A DNA stretch of 64,000 nt from Geothrix paludis (GTDB lineage: Bacteria > Acidobacteriota > Holophagae > Holophagales > Holophagaceae): assembly GCF_022808815.1 (NCBI RefSeq), contig NZ_JAKZLC010000002.1, positions 372,001 through 436,000 of the forward strand, given 5' to 3'. A program made the translations under genes and the position numbers. This document shows positions 49,372 to 58,800 of the stretch, piece after piece. Below the pieces are notes generated by a model. That model worked only from the letters and a program-made list of their open reading frames with translations. It was not told where the DNA came from and searched no databases. Position 1 is the stretch's first letter, and each line of letters opens with the position of its first letter.

Positions 49372-50004
49372 TCACTGCTGAACTTCTGAACTTAGAATAT
49401 CCCGAATGGCCCCCACCACGCCCCGCATTTCGTGAGCCCCGGCCCCACCTGTCGCGATGGCCGAGACGCCTAGGCCGAAGGACTGGCGAATGGAAACCCG
49501 ATTCCCCACCGCACCGAGAAATCGGTAACCCTTCTCGCCGGCGGCCCTCCGCAACCCTTCGACAGCCTGTCGCCCAAGGATGGTGTGGGGGTTCACCTTG
49601 TTCAAAGCCACGGCCACGGCGAGGCCCGGATTCCCGGCTCCCTTCAGGCGCTTGAGGTATTCCAGTCCTCTGCCGAGAGCCACCAGGTCCGAGTCCCCAT
49701 CCCCGGCCACGAGGACAGCCAATCTGGCCAAGGCCGCACCCGAAAGACTGCGCGGATCGTGCCCAGGGGGGCAGTCCACCACCACATCCGCCGCTTCGGT
49801 CGCCAAGCGACTGAGGATGTCCTTGACCGTTTCCCAGGACTCATTGGAGAGGGTGGTGCAGGCGTGTCCTGCCCGCTTGCACCACCGTGCGGCATCGCCC
49901 TGAGGATCCAGGTCCACGATCGGAAGGCCGAGGGCCTTCGCCGTGGTCGTGGCCAATGTGGATTTGCCGGTGCCACCCTTGTCGGACCAGAACGCGAGGA
50001 TCAT
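49372..50004 (-). CDS. parA: ParA-family partition ATPase
   Basis: A 210-residue deviant Walker ATPase: 'FWSDKGGTGKSTLATTTAKAL' (KGGTGKST, residues 9-16), 'PIVDLDPQGDAARWC' and 'DVVVDCPPGHDP'. Its small size and lack of an N-terminal HTH fit type Ib plasmid partition ATPases. ATG 50004 has GGAGG upstream. With the RHH gene downstream it would stabilise the element, which may exist as a circle at times. The AT-rich region upstream is a good centromere candidate. Confidence 0.9.
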   Translation of the reverse strand: MILAFWSDKGGTGKSTLATTTAKALGLPIVDLDPQGDAARWCKRAGHACTTLSNESWETVKDILSRLATEAADVVVDCPPGHDPRSLSGAALARLAVLVAGDGDSDLVALGRGLEYLKRLKGAGNPGLAVAVALNKVNPHTILGRQAVEGLRRAAGEKGYRFLGAVGNRVSIRQSFGLGVSAIATGGAGAHEMRGVVGAIRDILSSEVQQ

Positions 50005-50720
50005 CTGAAGGCCTCCAAATTATAAAGTTAAAAAGTTAAAATTTTCAAACCCAACTCAAAAAGGGAGAGAACAGCATCCCGAAGCCCCACCTCTTCTTTC
50101 GAGTCAGTCAGGCCGCTCCGGTGGACAGCCTGAGCTCAATTGATCGGATGATCTGCCAGCAATGCTCCTGAATTCGCAGGAGGTTCGTCCTTGGAAGCTG
50201 AATTGGACCTGACCAGTTCATTGAGGGCCACCAAGAGAGATGCGAGCTAAACCGTGACTCGCTGGAGGAGCCGAAGAGTGGGTTTCAACTTTCCATGATT
50301 CAGTATAAGTTTTTAACTTCAAAAGTCAAGAAGCTCGAAATTATTTTCTCGATCCCTTCTCCCCCCTCACCCGGAATGCTTCCCGGGGCCTTTTCAGTTC
50401 TCTGCGGGGCGGAGCCCCGTCCCCAGCTGCTCCAAGATCCAGAATTCAGAGCCCTCTGTCGTTTCATTGAGAGGAAGCCAGGACCACCAGTCCACGCCAT
50501 CCCCCCTTCCAACTGCTCCTGAGTCCGTCATCCGTCGCCCCCTCACCCAAAGCGGGGGGCGATGGATGACGGACTCAGGGGCCTCAAAGGCCCACCACGC
50601 CTAAGTTCCGAAGAAGTAGCGTGCAATCCAATTACCACCTCAGAAGGCCGCACCCTACCGCAGCCTCAGGCAGGTCCTTATGTTCAGGAGGTCTAGAACG
50701 GCAACCAGAAGGGCCTGAAC
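50005..50720. other. AT-rich region upstream of parA, candidate centromere/origin
   Basis: A 700-base stretch without a convincing gene. Next to the parA start it has tandem AAAGTTAA units (about 50021-50040), and at about 50304-50325 the complementary-looking TTTTTAACTT with AAAAGTC. These AT-rich repeats contrast with the surroundings. A long hairpin at 50518-50579 is listed separately. The promoter of parA, a partition site or a replication origin may be here. Confidence 0.45.
50518..50579. repeat. Long hairpin: 25-base inverted repeat
   Basis: Arms 50518-50542 and 50555-50579 pair with a single G-T type mismatch around a 12-base loop. It could be a strong terminator, though no T run follows, or a structure recognised by the element's recombination or replication machinery. 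It lies upstream of the excisionase gene. Confidence 0.7.
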
Positions 50721-50966
50721 ATGCATCCCAAGAAGCTGAAAATGATCCCCCAGCAGGTCCTGGTCCAATCGACCTCCGTCGACAGTCATGACCCCTCCGT
50801 TCTGGCGGTCGACATCGAAGAGGCGGGACGGCGGATTTCAGTGGGTCGGTCCGCCATCTATGAATTGATCAAGGCAGGTAAGATTCGAACCGTCCCAGCC
50901 GGGCGGAAAAAACGCGTGGTGCCGATCTTCGAGCTGGAACGGTATTTGAAGGACAATGTGGCCTGA
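50721..50966 (+). CDS. Excisionase-like helix-turn-helix protein
   Basis: An 81-residue protein with an excisionase-family winged HTH: 'LAVDIEEAGRRISVGRSAIYELIKAGKIRTVPAGRKKRVVPIFELERYLKDNV'. Such MerR-like small proteins direct excision or act as regulators beside integrases. It lies 26 bases from the convergent end of the integrase gene. ATG 50721 is the natural start; a second ATG eight codons in (MIPQQ) is possible. Confidence 0.85.
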   Translation: MHPKKLKMIPQQVLVQSTSVDSHDPSVLAVDIEEAGRRISVGRSAIYELIKAGKIRTVPAGRKKRVVPIFELERYLKDNVA

Positions 50967-50992
50967 CCAATGACGGACCAATTACAGAGCAT

Positions 50993-52351
50993 TCATTTCA
51001 CTCGGGAAGACTTCTTCGCAACACGCACCTTTTCATCGAGAGGATTCTCCTTACTTCCTTCAAAGATGCCCAGCTTAGGCCCGTGTTTCTTCACTGCCAT
51101 CGCAACGGCAGAAGGAACCAAGTGCCCGTAGTACTTCTCGACCATTCGGGTGTCGGAGTGCCCGAGTTGGGCCGCCACATAGAGGAGTTGCATCCCCTGA
51201 AGGATGAGATTGGATGCGTAGGTATGGCGCAGCTCGTGAAATGTCACCTTGGTGATGCCTGCCTTCTTCCAGGCCTTCTTCATCAGATGAACCTGGTCAT
51301 ATGGCATCCAGTCATCCGAGACCTTTCGCTTCACCCGATCCACGCCCGTATGTCGAAACAGGGTCTCTTCAGAATCACGCCCCTTTGTGAAGGAGGCGAA
51401 CCAGGCAACAGCCTCATCATCCAGGTGGATGTACCGGCTCTTCCCGTTTTTTCCGAACTCGATAAAGAGCGTCTTGGGCTTGGCCGAGAAGTCCTTGACT
51501 CGGCATCGGCCCAACTCCCCGTAACGAGCACCTGAAGCCAACCCACCAATCACCAAGGATTTGAAATCGCCTTCGCAGGCCTCCACCAGCAGACGAGGCT
51601 CTTCCCCCTGCAAGAACCTGACCCGAGAGTTGCCCACATTCTTGAAGGGCTTCACGTCTCGCCAAGGTGCCGCGCCCTGTACCTTCCCATCCTGGTGCGC
51701 CAAGTTGAGCGCCGCCTTCAGGTTCGTCAGGATCCGATTGGACGTATCCCTGCGCTTCCTCATCTCCTCTGGTGTCGTCGGCGCAGGTAGGTGCTCAGGC
51801 TCTTCCCGAACCCTGCCAGTTTTCCGACGCCCAGTTTCGGCCAGTCCAACTCTCCATTCATCTATTCGCTTCTTGGTCAGTCCTTCGACCGGAGTGGCCC
51901 CCAAAACAGGAAGAATGTGGGCATTGATCGTCGTCTCGATGATGGAGAGGCTTCGCGACCCCTTCTTTCGCAGGTAAACCAAGTAGTCTCGCATCGCATC
52001 GACGACCGTGTAGGGGCCGTCGTGAGGGATATCCCCGCCTTCGGCAAGAAGCGCCCTCCGCTCCCGCTCCTTGAACCAAAATCCGGCCTTAGTACAGGCC
52101 TGCTTGTAATCCAAAACCTTGATCCCATCTGATTCCAGGAAGTCGTCGGCATGCCCCAAGGGTTCCCGGCTCATCTTCCGAGTCTTCGGATCATAGAGCC
52201 GGGCGACCCAGGATCCGTTCGCCCCATTCCCTGGCCGACGGTAGATCAAATACCTACCGGCGCTGAGGGTTTCCGTGTGATCGCGCTGCATCTCCAGGGC
52301 AAGCCGGCTGTTTCTGGTTCCCAGCGCAGCAGACCGCTTGGTCCTGGCCAT
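50993..52351 (-). CDS. int: Tyrosine recombinase (site-specific integrase)
   Basis: A 452-residue integrase. An N-terminal arm-binding region and a core-binding SAM-like domain ('YTVVDAMRDYLVYLRKKGSRSLSIIETTINAHILPVLG') precede the catalytic domain with the first Arg in ASGARYGELGRCRVKDF, HELRHTYASNL (His-x-x-Arg), LGHSDTRMVEKYYGH (final His and nucleophile Tyr). All key residues are present. It starts 140 bases from a tRNA-Val 3' fragment, the expected att site, as in elements that integrate at tRNA genes. Confidence 0.94.
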   Translation of the reverse strand: MARTKRSAALGTRNSRLALEMQRDHTETLSAGRYLIYRRPGNGANGSWVARLYDPKTRKMSREPLGHADDFLESDGIKVLDYKQACTKAGFWFKERERRALLAEGGDIPHDGPYTVVDAMRDYLVYLRKKGSRSLSIIETTINAHILPVLGATPVEGLTKKRIDEWRVGLAETGRRKTGRVREEPEHLPAPTTPEEMRKRRDTSNRILTNLKAALNLAHQDGKVQGAAPWRDVKPFKNVGNSRVRFLQGEEPRLLVEACEGDFKSLVIGGLASGARYGELGRCRVKDFSAKPKTLFIEFGKNGKSRYIHLDDEAVAWFASFTKGRDSEETLFRHTGVDRVKRKVSDDWMPYDQVHLMKKAWKKAGITKVTFHELRHTYASNLILQGMQLLYVAAQLGHSDTRMVEKYYGHLVPSAVAMAVKKHGPKLGIFEGSKENPLDEKVRVAKKSSRVK

Positions 52352-52490
52352 CGATCCTCCGTCAGCAAACGGTCAGCAAAACTCCCTGCAAGACAAGATA
52401 CCAGCCAGGCGGACCAAGACGGATACAAAATTGATTTCAATAGCCTTAGAATCACTCAAATCATCCGTCCTGGTCCGGAATTGCCATGTA

Positions 52491-52542
<52 letters not shown>

Positions 52543-52545
52543 GTG

Positions 52546-52569
52546 AAGGCCGCTGACAAGCGGCCTTTT
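52546..52569 (+). terminator. Terminator after the tRNA-Val fragment
   Basis: AAGGCCGCT (52546-52554) pairs with AGCGGCCTT (52559-52567) around a four-base loop, with TTTT following. It is the original terminator of the tRNA gene. Confidence 0.85.
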
Positions 52570-52576
52570 CTGTATC

Positions 52577-52997
52577 TCCAATCGGGCGGTCTCGGACCGC
52601 CGAGAAAGTCCGGCGGGCAGGCTGATTCGGGCCTCCGGCCCTCACCCCTCCGGGGCCGCCATCGCCTATGGCGATGCGGTCCTATCCTCCCTCCGCTCCG
52701 CTGCGGTCGGATGGTGGGGCCCGGTGGAGACGCGCCAGTGGCGCGCCGGAGCCGCTTGGCCGCGGGGCCAGCCGCGCGCCGGTTCGAGACCACCCCCGCC
52801 AACTAGCCAAAGACCGCATTTCCAGCCTTTTTTTGCATTACCAATCAGGCGATCCCGGACCGCCGAGAACCTCCGGCGTGCCGGCTGACTCGGGGCTCCA
52901 CCCCTCGCCCTTCGGGCGGCAATCCGCTCCGCGGATTCCGTCCTATCCTCCCTCCGCTCCGCTTCGGTCGGATGGTCGAGACCGCCCGCGCCAACCA
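52577..52997. repeat. Two direct repeats and two extra tRNA-Val end copies
   Basis: Two related segments of about 137 bases (52577-52715 and 52841-52976) share 'CGGACCGCCGAGAA' near the start and 'CCTATCCTCCCTCCGCTCCG' near the end. Each is followed by a partial copy of the tRNA-Val 3' end: at about 52778-52805 (GGTTCGAGACCACC..., imperfect) and 52974-52997 (GGTCGAGACCGCCCGCGCCA...). No gene is evident in the 52543-53216 interval apart from these. Confidence 0.72.
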
Positions 52998-53216
52998 GCC
53001 CAGACAAGCCCGGACCTCCCAGGTCGGGCTGTTGCTTCCCGGAAACCACCCGCACCTGTAACCCTTCGGCGCCCGGATGCGTGTCGTCTGTTGAAGGGGC
53101 AAGCCGAACGGGGTCCCGATCCCAAGGACGGGGCGAAGCCCTGAACGGCCTGCCAAACCCACAACACGCATCCTTCACGGCTTTTTGCCATGGATGCCAG
53201 CAAGCAAGGAGAAGCA

Positions 53217-53696
53217 ATGCAACCTCGACTGGATTACACCAAGGCTTCATCGGGCGCCTTCAAGGCGATGCTGGGCCTGGAAAAGCACGTGAGCAAATCG
53301 GGGCTGGAGCCTTCGCTGGTCGAGCTCGTCAAACTCAGGGTCTCCCAGATCAACGGCTGCGCCTTCTGCCTCGACATGCACACCAAGGAGCTGAGGGCTT
53401 CGGGCGAGACCGAACAGCGGCTCTACCTTCTGAGCGGCTGGCGGGAGGCAGACCTGTATTCCGAACGGGAAAGGGCGGGGCTGGCCTGGGCGGAAGTCCT
53501 CACGCGCCTCCCGGAAGGGGGGGTGCCAGATGAGGCTTTCGAGCGGGTCCGGAGCCACTTCAGCGAGACCCAACTGGTCGACCTGACCCTGGCCATCATC
53601 TCCATCAATGGCTGGAACCGGCTGAACATCGGTTTCCGGACTCCGGCCGGAGGCTATGTCGCCCGGTCGGCGGCGACGCTGCTTGCGGGCGACTAG
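53217..53696 (+). CDS. AhpD-like carboxymuconolactone decarboxylase-family protein
   Basis: A 159-residue protein with the alkylhydroperoxidase core: 'GLEPSLVELVKLRVSQINGCAFCLDMHTKELRASGE' with CAFCLDMH (CxxCxxxH), then 'QRLYLLSGWREADLYSERERAGLAWAEVLTRL'. These proteins act in thiol-based peroxide reduction. ATG 53217 is set by AAGGAG. It is encoded just upstream of an ECF41-type sigma factor; such pairing is a known conserved context of ECF41 factors, whose activity is tied to these enzymes. Confidence 0.9.
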   Translation: MQPRLDYTKASSGAFKAMLGLEKHVSKSGLEPSLVELVKLRVSQINGCAFCLDMHTKELRASGETEQRLYLLSGWREADLYSERERAGLAWAEVLTRLPEGGVPDEAFERVRSHFSETQLVDLTLAIISINGWNRLNIGFRTPAGGYVARSAATLLAGD

Positions 53697-53913
53697 GCCG
53701 GGTTCCCCTGGCTGATCGTAGGCTCATCTGCGATGCGACAGCCGGATGGCCTGGTCCGTTGATCTTGGGGATGCCCCCTCCTGAGCCCGTGGCCCAGGAG
53801 GGGGCAAAGAGCGGGAAACCATGATGCAAGACAGATCGCAGACCCAAGCCCATGGGACAGAGTGGCTCCGGCGTCGGCGCGTGCGATCCTTTCCCTTCCA
53901 TGCCGAGGGGACC

Positions 53914-54828
53914 ATGGATTCAACCGCCCTGGCCGAAGCCTTCGAAGCCCACCGGAAACTGCTGTGGGGGCTCAGCTACCGCATGACGGGATCTCCCGCC
54001 GATGCCGATGATGTCCTCCAGGAGACCTTCCTTCGTGCGCTCAAGCGTCCCCCCGCGGACCAGGAATCTTCGCTCCGCCCCTGGCTGGTGACCATTGCCG
54101 TCAATCTGTCCAAGGATCTGCTCCGGCGACGGAAATCGCGACCCTACCCGGGGGTGTGGCTCCCGGGGCCCGTCGAATGGGACGCCTCGGACTGCGTGAT
54201 CGAGGCGCCTCAGGAGCGCTTCGACCTGCTGGAGACCGGATCCTATTCCTTCCTGGTGGCCCTGGAGGACCTCAGTCCCCAGCAGCGGGCGGTGTTTCTC
54301 CTCCGGGAGGTGTTCGATCATTCCGTCGATGAAACCGCCCGGCTCCTGGGCATCTCAGAGTCCAACGTGAAGGTGACCCTGCACCGGGCCCGGAAAGTGC
54401 TCAAGCGGCCGAGCTACCCGACGCCCCGGAAACGGGAGCTCACGGGTCGGGCCCTCCGGCGGTTCCAGGAGGCCCTGGCCGCTCAGGATCTGGAGACCCT
54501 GGAATCTCTGTTCACCCCGGATGCCAAGGCCTGCGGGGATGGGGGTGGAGTCTATGCCTCGGCCGAAGTCCCCATTCTGGGAGCGCGCGCCATTGCCCAG
54601 TTCTTCCTGCGCATCGCACAGCAGGATCCCTCCATTCGGCTGGATCTCCGCGAGATCAACGGATGGCCCGCCCAGGTGGGAGAGAGGGACGTCCCGGAAA
54701 CGGGACTGCGAGCCCCCCGCTGGGTCCTGCTGGTCGAGGTGGACGAAGAAGGGCGCATCTCCTGGGTCCGATCCGTCCTTGCTCCCCAGAAGCTCACACG
54801 GATCTCCTGGGAGGCCCCCGAATCCTGA
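53914..54828 (+). CDS. ECF41-type sigma factor with SnoaL-like C-terminal domain
   Basis: A 304-residue sigma factor. Region 2 ('LLWGLSYRMTGSPADADDVLQETFLRALKR'), region 4 ('LEDLSPQQRAVFLLREVFDHSVDETARLLGISESNVKVTLHRARKVL'), then a 100-residue C-terminal domain ('RALRRFQEALAAQDLETLESLFTPDAKACGDGGGVYASAEVPILGARAIAQFFLRI') of the SnoaL/NTF2 type. This fusion defines ECF41 factors, where the extra domain controls activity without a separate anti-sigma factor. ATG 53914 follows GAGGGG; the frame to 53821 lacks region-like sequence. It is downstream of the AhpD-like gene, its likely target. Confidence 0.9.
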   Translation: MDSTALAEAFEAHRKLLWGLSYRMTGSPADADDVLQETFLRALKRPPADQESSLRPWLVTIAVNLSKDLLRRRKSRPYPGVWLPGPVEWDASDCVIEAPQERFDLLETGSYSFLVALEDLSPQQRAVFLLREVFDHSVDETARLLGISESNVKVTLHRARKVLKRPSYPTPRKRELTGRALRRFQEALAAQDLETLESLFTPDAKACGDGGGVYASAEVPILGARAIAQFFLRIAQQDPSIRLDLREINGWPAQVGERDVPETGLRAPRWVLLVEVDEEGRISWVRSVLAPQKLTRISWEAPES

Positions 54829-54882
54829 AGCCGATTCCAGGCAGAGCTGCTTCCTTCATGCCATCTCCCGTTGGAGCCCTCC

Positions 54883-55227
54883 ATGCACCCGGTCTCGATC
54901 CAGAATGCTGATCACTACGTGTGGGGCGACCACTGCGATGGTTGGCACCTTCTCCAGGGCGACGATCTCCACGTCATCCAGGAGAGGGTCCCGCCGGGAA
55001 AGGCCGAGAAGCGGCATCTCCATTCCACCGCAAAGCAGTTCTTCTTCATCCTCGCTGGCCGAGCGGTCATGGAATTGAACGGGGTGGACCACCCGCTCTC
55101 GACGGGCGAGGGCATCCACATCCCGCGTGGCATGCCCCATCAGTTCAAGAATCCCTTCGGCGATCCCGTCGAGTTCCTCGTCATCTCCCATCCGACGACC
55201 CGCGGGGATCGCACCGATTTGGCCTGA
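54883..55227 (+). CDS. Cupin-domain protein
   Basis: A 114-residue single cupin: 'LHVIQERVPPGKAEKRHLHSTAKQFFFILAGRAVMELNGVDHPLSTGEGIHIPRGMPHQFKNPFGDPVEFLVISHP'. The first motif has His-x-His and a following Gln rather than Glu, the second PRGMPHQF; together they suggest a metal site. ATG 54883 has GGAG upstream. It follows the ECF41 gene by about 55 bases and may belong to its regulon. The reaction is not known. Confidence 0.82.
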   Translation: MHPVSIQNADHYVWGDHCDGWHLLQGDDLHVIQERVPPGKAEKRHLHSTAKQFFFILAGRAVMELNGVDHPLSTGEGIHIPRGMPHQFKNPFGDPVEFLVISHPTTRGDRTDLA

Positions 55228-55265
55228 GTTCCCTCGGTCTGCATGGATCTCCGATCGCACCCATC

Positions 55266-55296
55266 TTCACTGGGCGGCCACAGGCCGCCCAGTGAA
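55266..55296. terminator. Bidirectional terminator hairpin
   Basis: TTCACTGGGCGGCC (55266-55279) pairs perfectly with GGCCGCCCAGTGAA (55283-55296) around a three-base loop. It lies between the convergent cupin gene and the small minus-strand gene at 55319. Confidence 0.78.
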
Positions 55297-55318
55297 GCGC
55301 CGCGGCCACTTGGAGAGA

Positions 55319-55543
55319 TCAGGCCCGGGTCATGGCCTGGCCGTTCTTCGCGATGACCTTGTCGGCGGCGGCCTGGATCTGGCCGCGGGACTCCGCGTCA
55401 TGGAGGCCGGTGGCCAGGTCGCGGAGCGCCAGCGCGATGAGGATCTGGGTGGTGGGGCGCTTCCCCCACTCGGGATCCTCCCAGTGGCCATGGAACCAGT
55501 CCGTCAGGCGGAGCAGGAAATCCAGGGCGGCTTTGGACAACAT
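55319..55543 (-). CDS. Small helical protein of unknown function
   Basis: A 74-residue protein, all-helical in appearance: 'MLSKAALDFLLRLTDWFHGHWEDPEWGKRPTTQILIALALRDLATGLHDAESRGQIQAAADKVIAK'. ATG 55543 has GGAGGA directly upstream, which decides the start over the longer frame to 55774. No family recognised. It is alone between a shared terminator and the BamA-type gene. Confidence 0.65.
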   Translation of the reverse strand: MLSKAALDFLLRLTDWFHGHWEDPEWGKRPTTQILIALALRDLATGLHDAESRGQIQAAADKVIAKNGQAMTRA

Positions 55544-55824
55544 GGGGTCCTCCGGAAACCGGGTTGCCTGTGGGGACGCCGCCATGGCCGCATCCCATTC
55601 GCGACAGCGGTGATTGGAGACGGGGCTCATCCAGGTCCAAGCGAATGACCCTGGAGGCACCGGGAACGAAGATCGCCAATATGGGCCCCGACTAGGGTCC
55701 AAGAAGAAAAAACAGGCGAACGGTCGTTTTCGGGTGCCCAGCGGTAGACGCCCGCCCCTTCCGATCGGAACCACGCCGTGGAACTGTCCGCCCTCGCTTC
55801 AGGTGGCGGGGGGTCGAGAACCGC

Positions 55825-58800
55825 TCAGAACTGGAATCCAGCCGAGATCAGCAGGCTCTTGAGCTGGGTGTCGCGTTCGTCCTGGGTACGCGGACGGCCC
55901 ATGATGCGCTTCCAGTCGGCGGCGTATTCGAGCTTGAGGGGGATGCCCAGCTTCAGGATCAGGCCCACCCCGAGGGTGGTGCGGAGAGGCGGGAAGGAGG
56001 GTGGAACCCGCTGGAGGGTGACGGGATCGGTCTCGGCGGTGAGGCTCCGGTAGACCTGGCCGCTGTCGAGGAAGATCTCGGCCCAGACGCTCTGCATGCC
56101 GAGCAGCGGGAAGCGGTACTCGAGGTTCACGACCGCCAGCCCCTGACCGCCGAGCGGAATGGGCTGGGGCAGCAGGTTGCCCAGGGAATCCGTGCGCCGG
56201 ACGTCGCCCAGCATGTCCGGCTCCACACCCCGCACCGTGAAGGATCCCCCGCCGAAGAACCGCTCGGACAGCGGCAGATCCTTGGCCGATTGCGCGGTGG
56301 GGCGGGCCAGGCCCAGCCGGACGCTGGCCATGACCACGCCGTTCTCCGCATGGAAGCCCATGGGCCAGTTCCATTGCTGACGCAGGTCCAGCTTCACGAA
56401 GCTGCTGTTGATCGAAGTGCCGAAAACCTGGTTCGCCAGCTCCAGCCGGCCGAAGAAGAAGGTCCCCTGAGTGGGATCGAAGGGCTTGTCCCGGCGGTCC
56501 ACGATCACCTGCAGGTAGGGGGCCGAGATGATGCTCCGGGCCGGCGTGCGCGCGAGGAGGAAGAGATCCTGGTCCGCGAGCAGGGGGACGCCGTTGCTGT
56601 CGGTGTTGGAGGCCACCTCCACGCGCTCGAAGCGGTAGCCGAGCTGCACGGATTGCACGGGGCTGATCTTCCACTCCAAGCTGGGCGTGAAGCGCCGCCG
56701 GCGGGCGAAGAAGGCGGCCTGGGCCTCCTCGATGTAGGCGCCCTCCACCCGGAAGCGCGTGCGGGGCGCCAGCAGCGTGTCCAGCGAGCCGGGGAGGAAC
56801 CAGGGGTCGGTGTAGCCGATGCTGTAGCTGTCGACGGAGCGCTTGATCTCGCCCGTCGGGAAGGCCTTCCGCAGGAAGGGGCTGTCCAGGGTCTGATCCC
56901 CGGCCCGCAGGCCGAAGTCCAGGGTCCGGCCCATGCCGCCCACGTTGAGGCGCTGGGCATTCAGGCCGAAGTGGTAGCCCTGGGTCTTGTCGTAGCCGAA
57001 GGACTCGGTGAACACCCAGGGGCTACGCTCCTGGAGGCGCAGGGCCAGGTCCCCGCGCTCCCAGGGCTGGTTTTCCTGGCCCGGAAGGTCCTTCAGGGTG
57101 AGCAGGTCCACCCGCTGGAAGGCCCCGAGGCCGCCGAGCTGGACCTGGCCCTCGTCCAGCTTGGCCGGATTCAGGGGAATGCCCGGGGCAAGGCCCGATT
57201 CGCGCAGCACCGCCTCGGCGCGGGTCCGGTCGCTGCCCTGCACGACCAGGCGGCGCGTATGATCGAGCGGCTGGGCGGGCACCTGGATGCGCACCACGGG
57301 ATGGATCTCATCGTCCTCGAAGGAGATCTTGACCTGCGGATTGGCCGATCCCACCGAGGAGAGCCGCTGGCGGAGGTCGGAGACCACCAGGGCCAAGTCG
57401 TTGCGCACCAGGGGCAGCGAGGGCTTGAAGATCAGGCGCGCGCCCTCGGGCGTGGTCTCGAGGGTGCCCTCGAATCCCTGGAGGTGTCTCCGGTCCGACC
57501 GGTAGCGTGAGGTGCCCCGTACGGACACCGGATGGTCCGCCAGCGCGAGCAGCAGGCTCCGGGCCAGGCGCTCCCTGGGAAAGGCGGGATCGGACGGGAG
57601 CTCCAGCACGAGGGCGTCGAGGAACCGCCGCGACCCTTCACGGATGACGAGGCGCACATCCACCGCGCCCCCCTTCCCGACTTCGACGCGGCGGCGGACC
57701 TGCACCTCGGGGAATCCGCGCTGGAGGTAGTGGGCCGTGAGGCGGTCCTCCAGGGCCTTCATGGCCTCGGATTTCGCGTGTGGTGGCAGGAGGAGGAACC
57801 GCTTGGGCAGGCTCACGGCCCGCGACAGTTCCGCGTCGGACAGCTCCCGGTTCCCCTCGAAGCGCACGGTGCCCAGGACGCGCCGGGGACCGGTCTCGAC
57901 GGTGTAGGTGATGTTCACGGCCTCGGGCCGCTCGGCGGTGCCCGCCGTCACGACGCGCTCGTGGGACACCTTGACCTCGGGATAGCCCTGGTCCCGGTAG
58001 TAGGCGGCGATCCGCCCGTCGCCCTCGTCCAGCACGCTCGGCGAGTAGCGCTCGGCCCGGGCCAGGGGCACGAACTCCAGCAGCCGGGGGCGCCCCCAGA
58101 GCACCGGGCCGAGCAGGTCCATGCCCTTGGCCTTCAGGGTGACCTTCGGCCCCGGCTTGACCTCGAGCACGAGGACGCCGCCCTCTCCGTCAGCAGGGGC
58201 GAGGCGGATGGAGCCCTCCATGCGGCGGTCCTTCACCAGCCGCTGGCGCAGGCGTCGTTGGGCCTCCCGCTGGACGATCGGGGTCCAGTGCGTGCGGCCG
58301 GGCGTGATGCCCGCGACTTTCAGCAGGTATTCCCGGGTATACGGCGCTGGATCGCCCTCCAGGCGCACCTCCTGGATGAGCCGCGGGGCCCCGAGGCTGA
58401 GGATCAGGTGAAGCTGCCGGCCCCCCTCGTCCACCACGGCCTTCACATCGGCCTGGCGGTACCCGGCCTCCCTCAGGCGCTGCTCGGCGCTGCGTTCCAG
58501 CAGCGCCAGGCGCTGGGGCCCCAGCCGCTGACCCTTCCGCACTTCCGGCAGGAGGGTCTTGCGCAGATCGGCGGGCAGAGGATCCCCCTCCCAGCGCCAG
58601 GTCTCCATGGGCAGCAACGGGTCCAGACGCAGGAGGATCTCGCCGCTCCCACCGAAGGTCCCTTCCACCGTGCGATAGCGGTCCACCAGGCGCACGGCGG
58701 CCAGGGCCTGCTGGAAGGCTGCCGCATCCACGGCTTGCCCCACCTTCAGGCCGAGGGCGGCCAAGGCGAAGCGCTGGTCATCCCCATCGCCCCCCACCAC

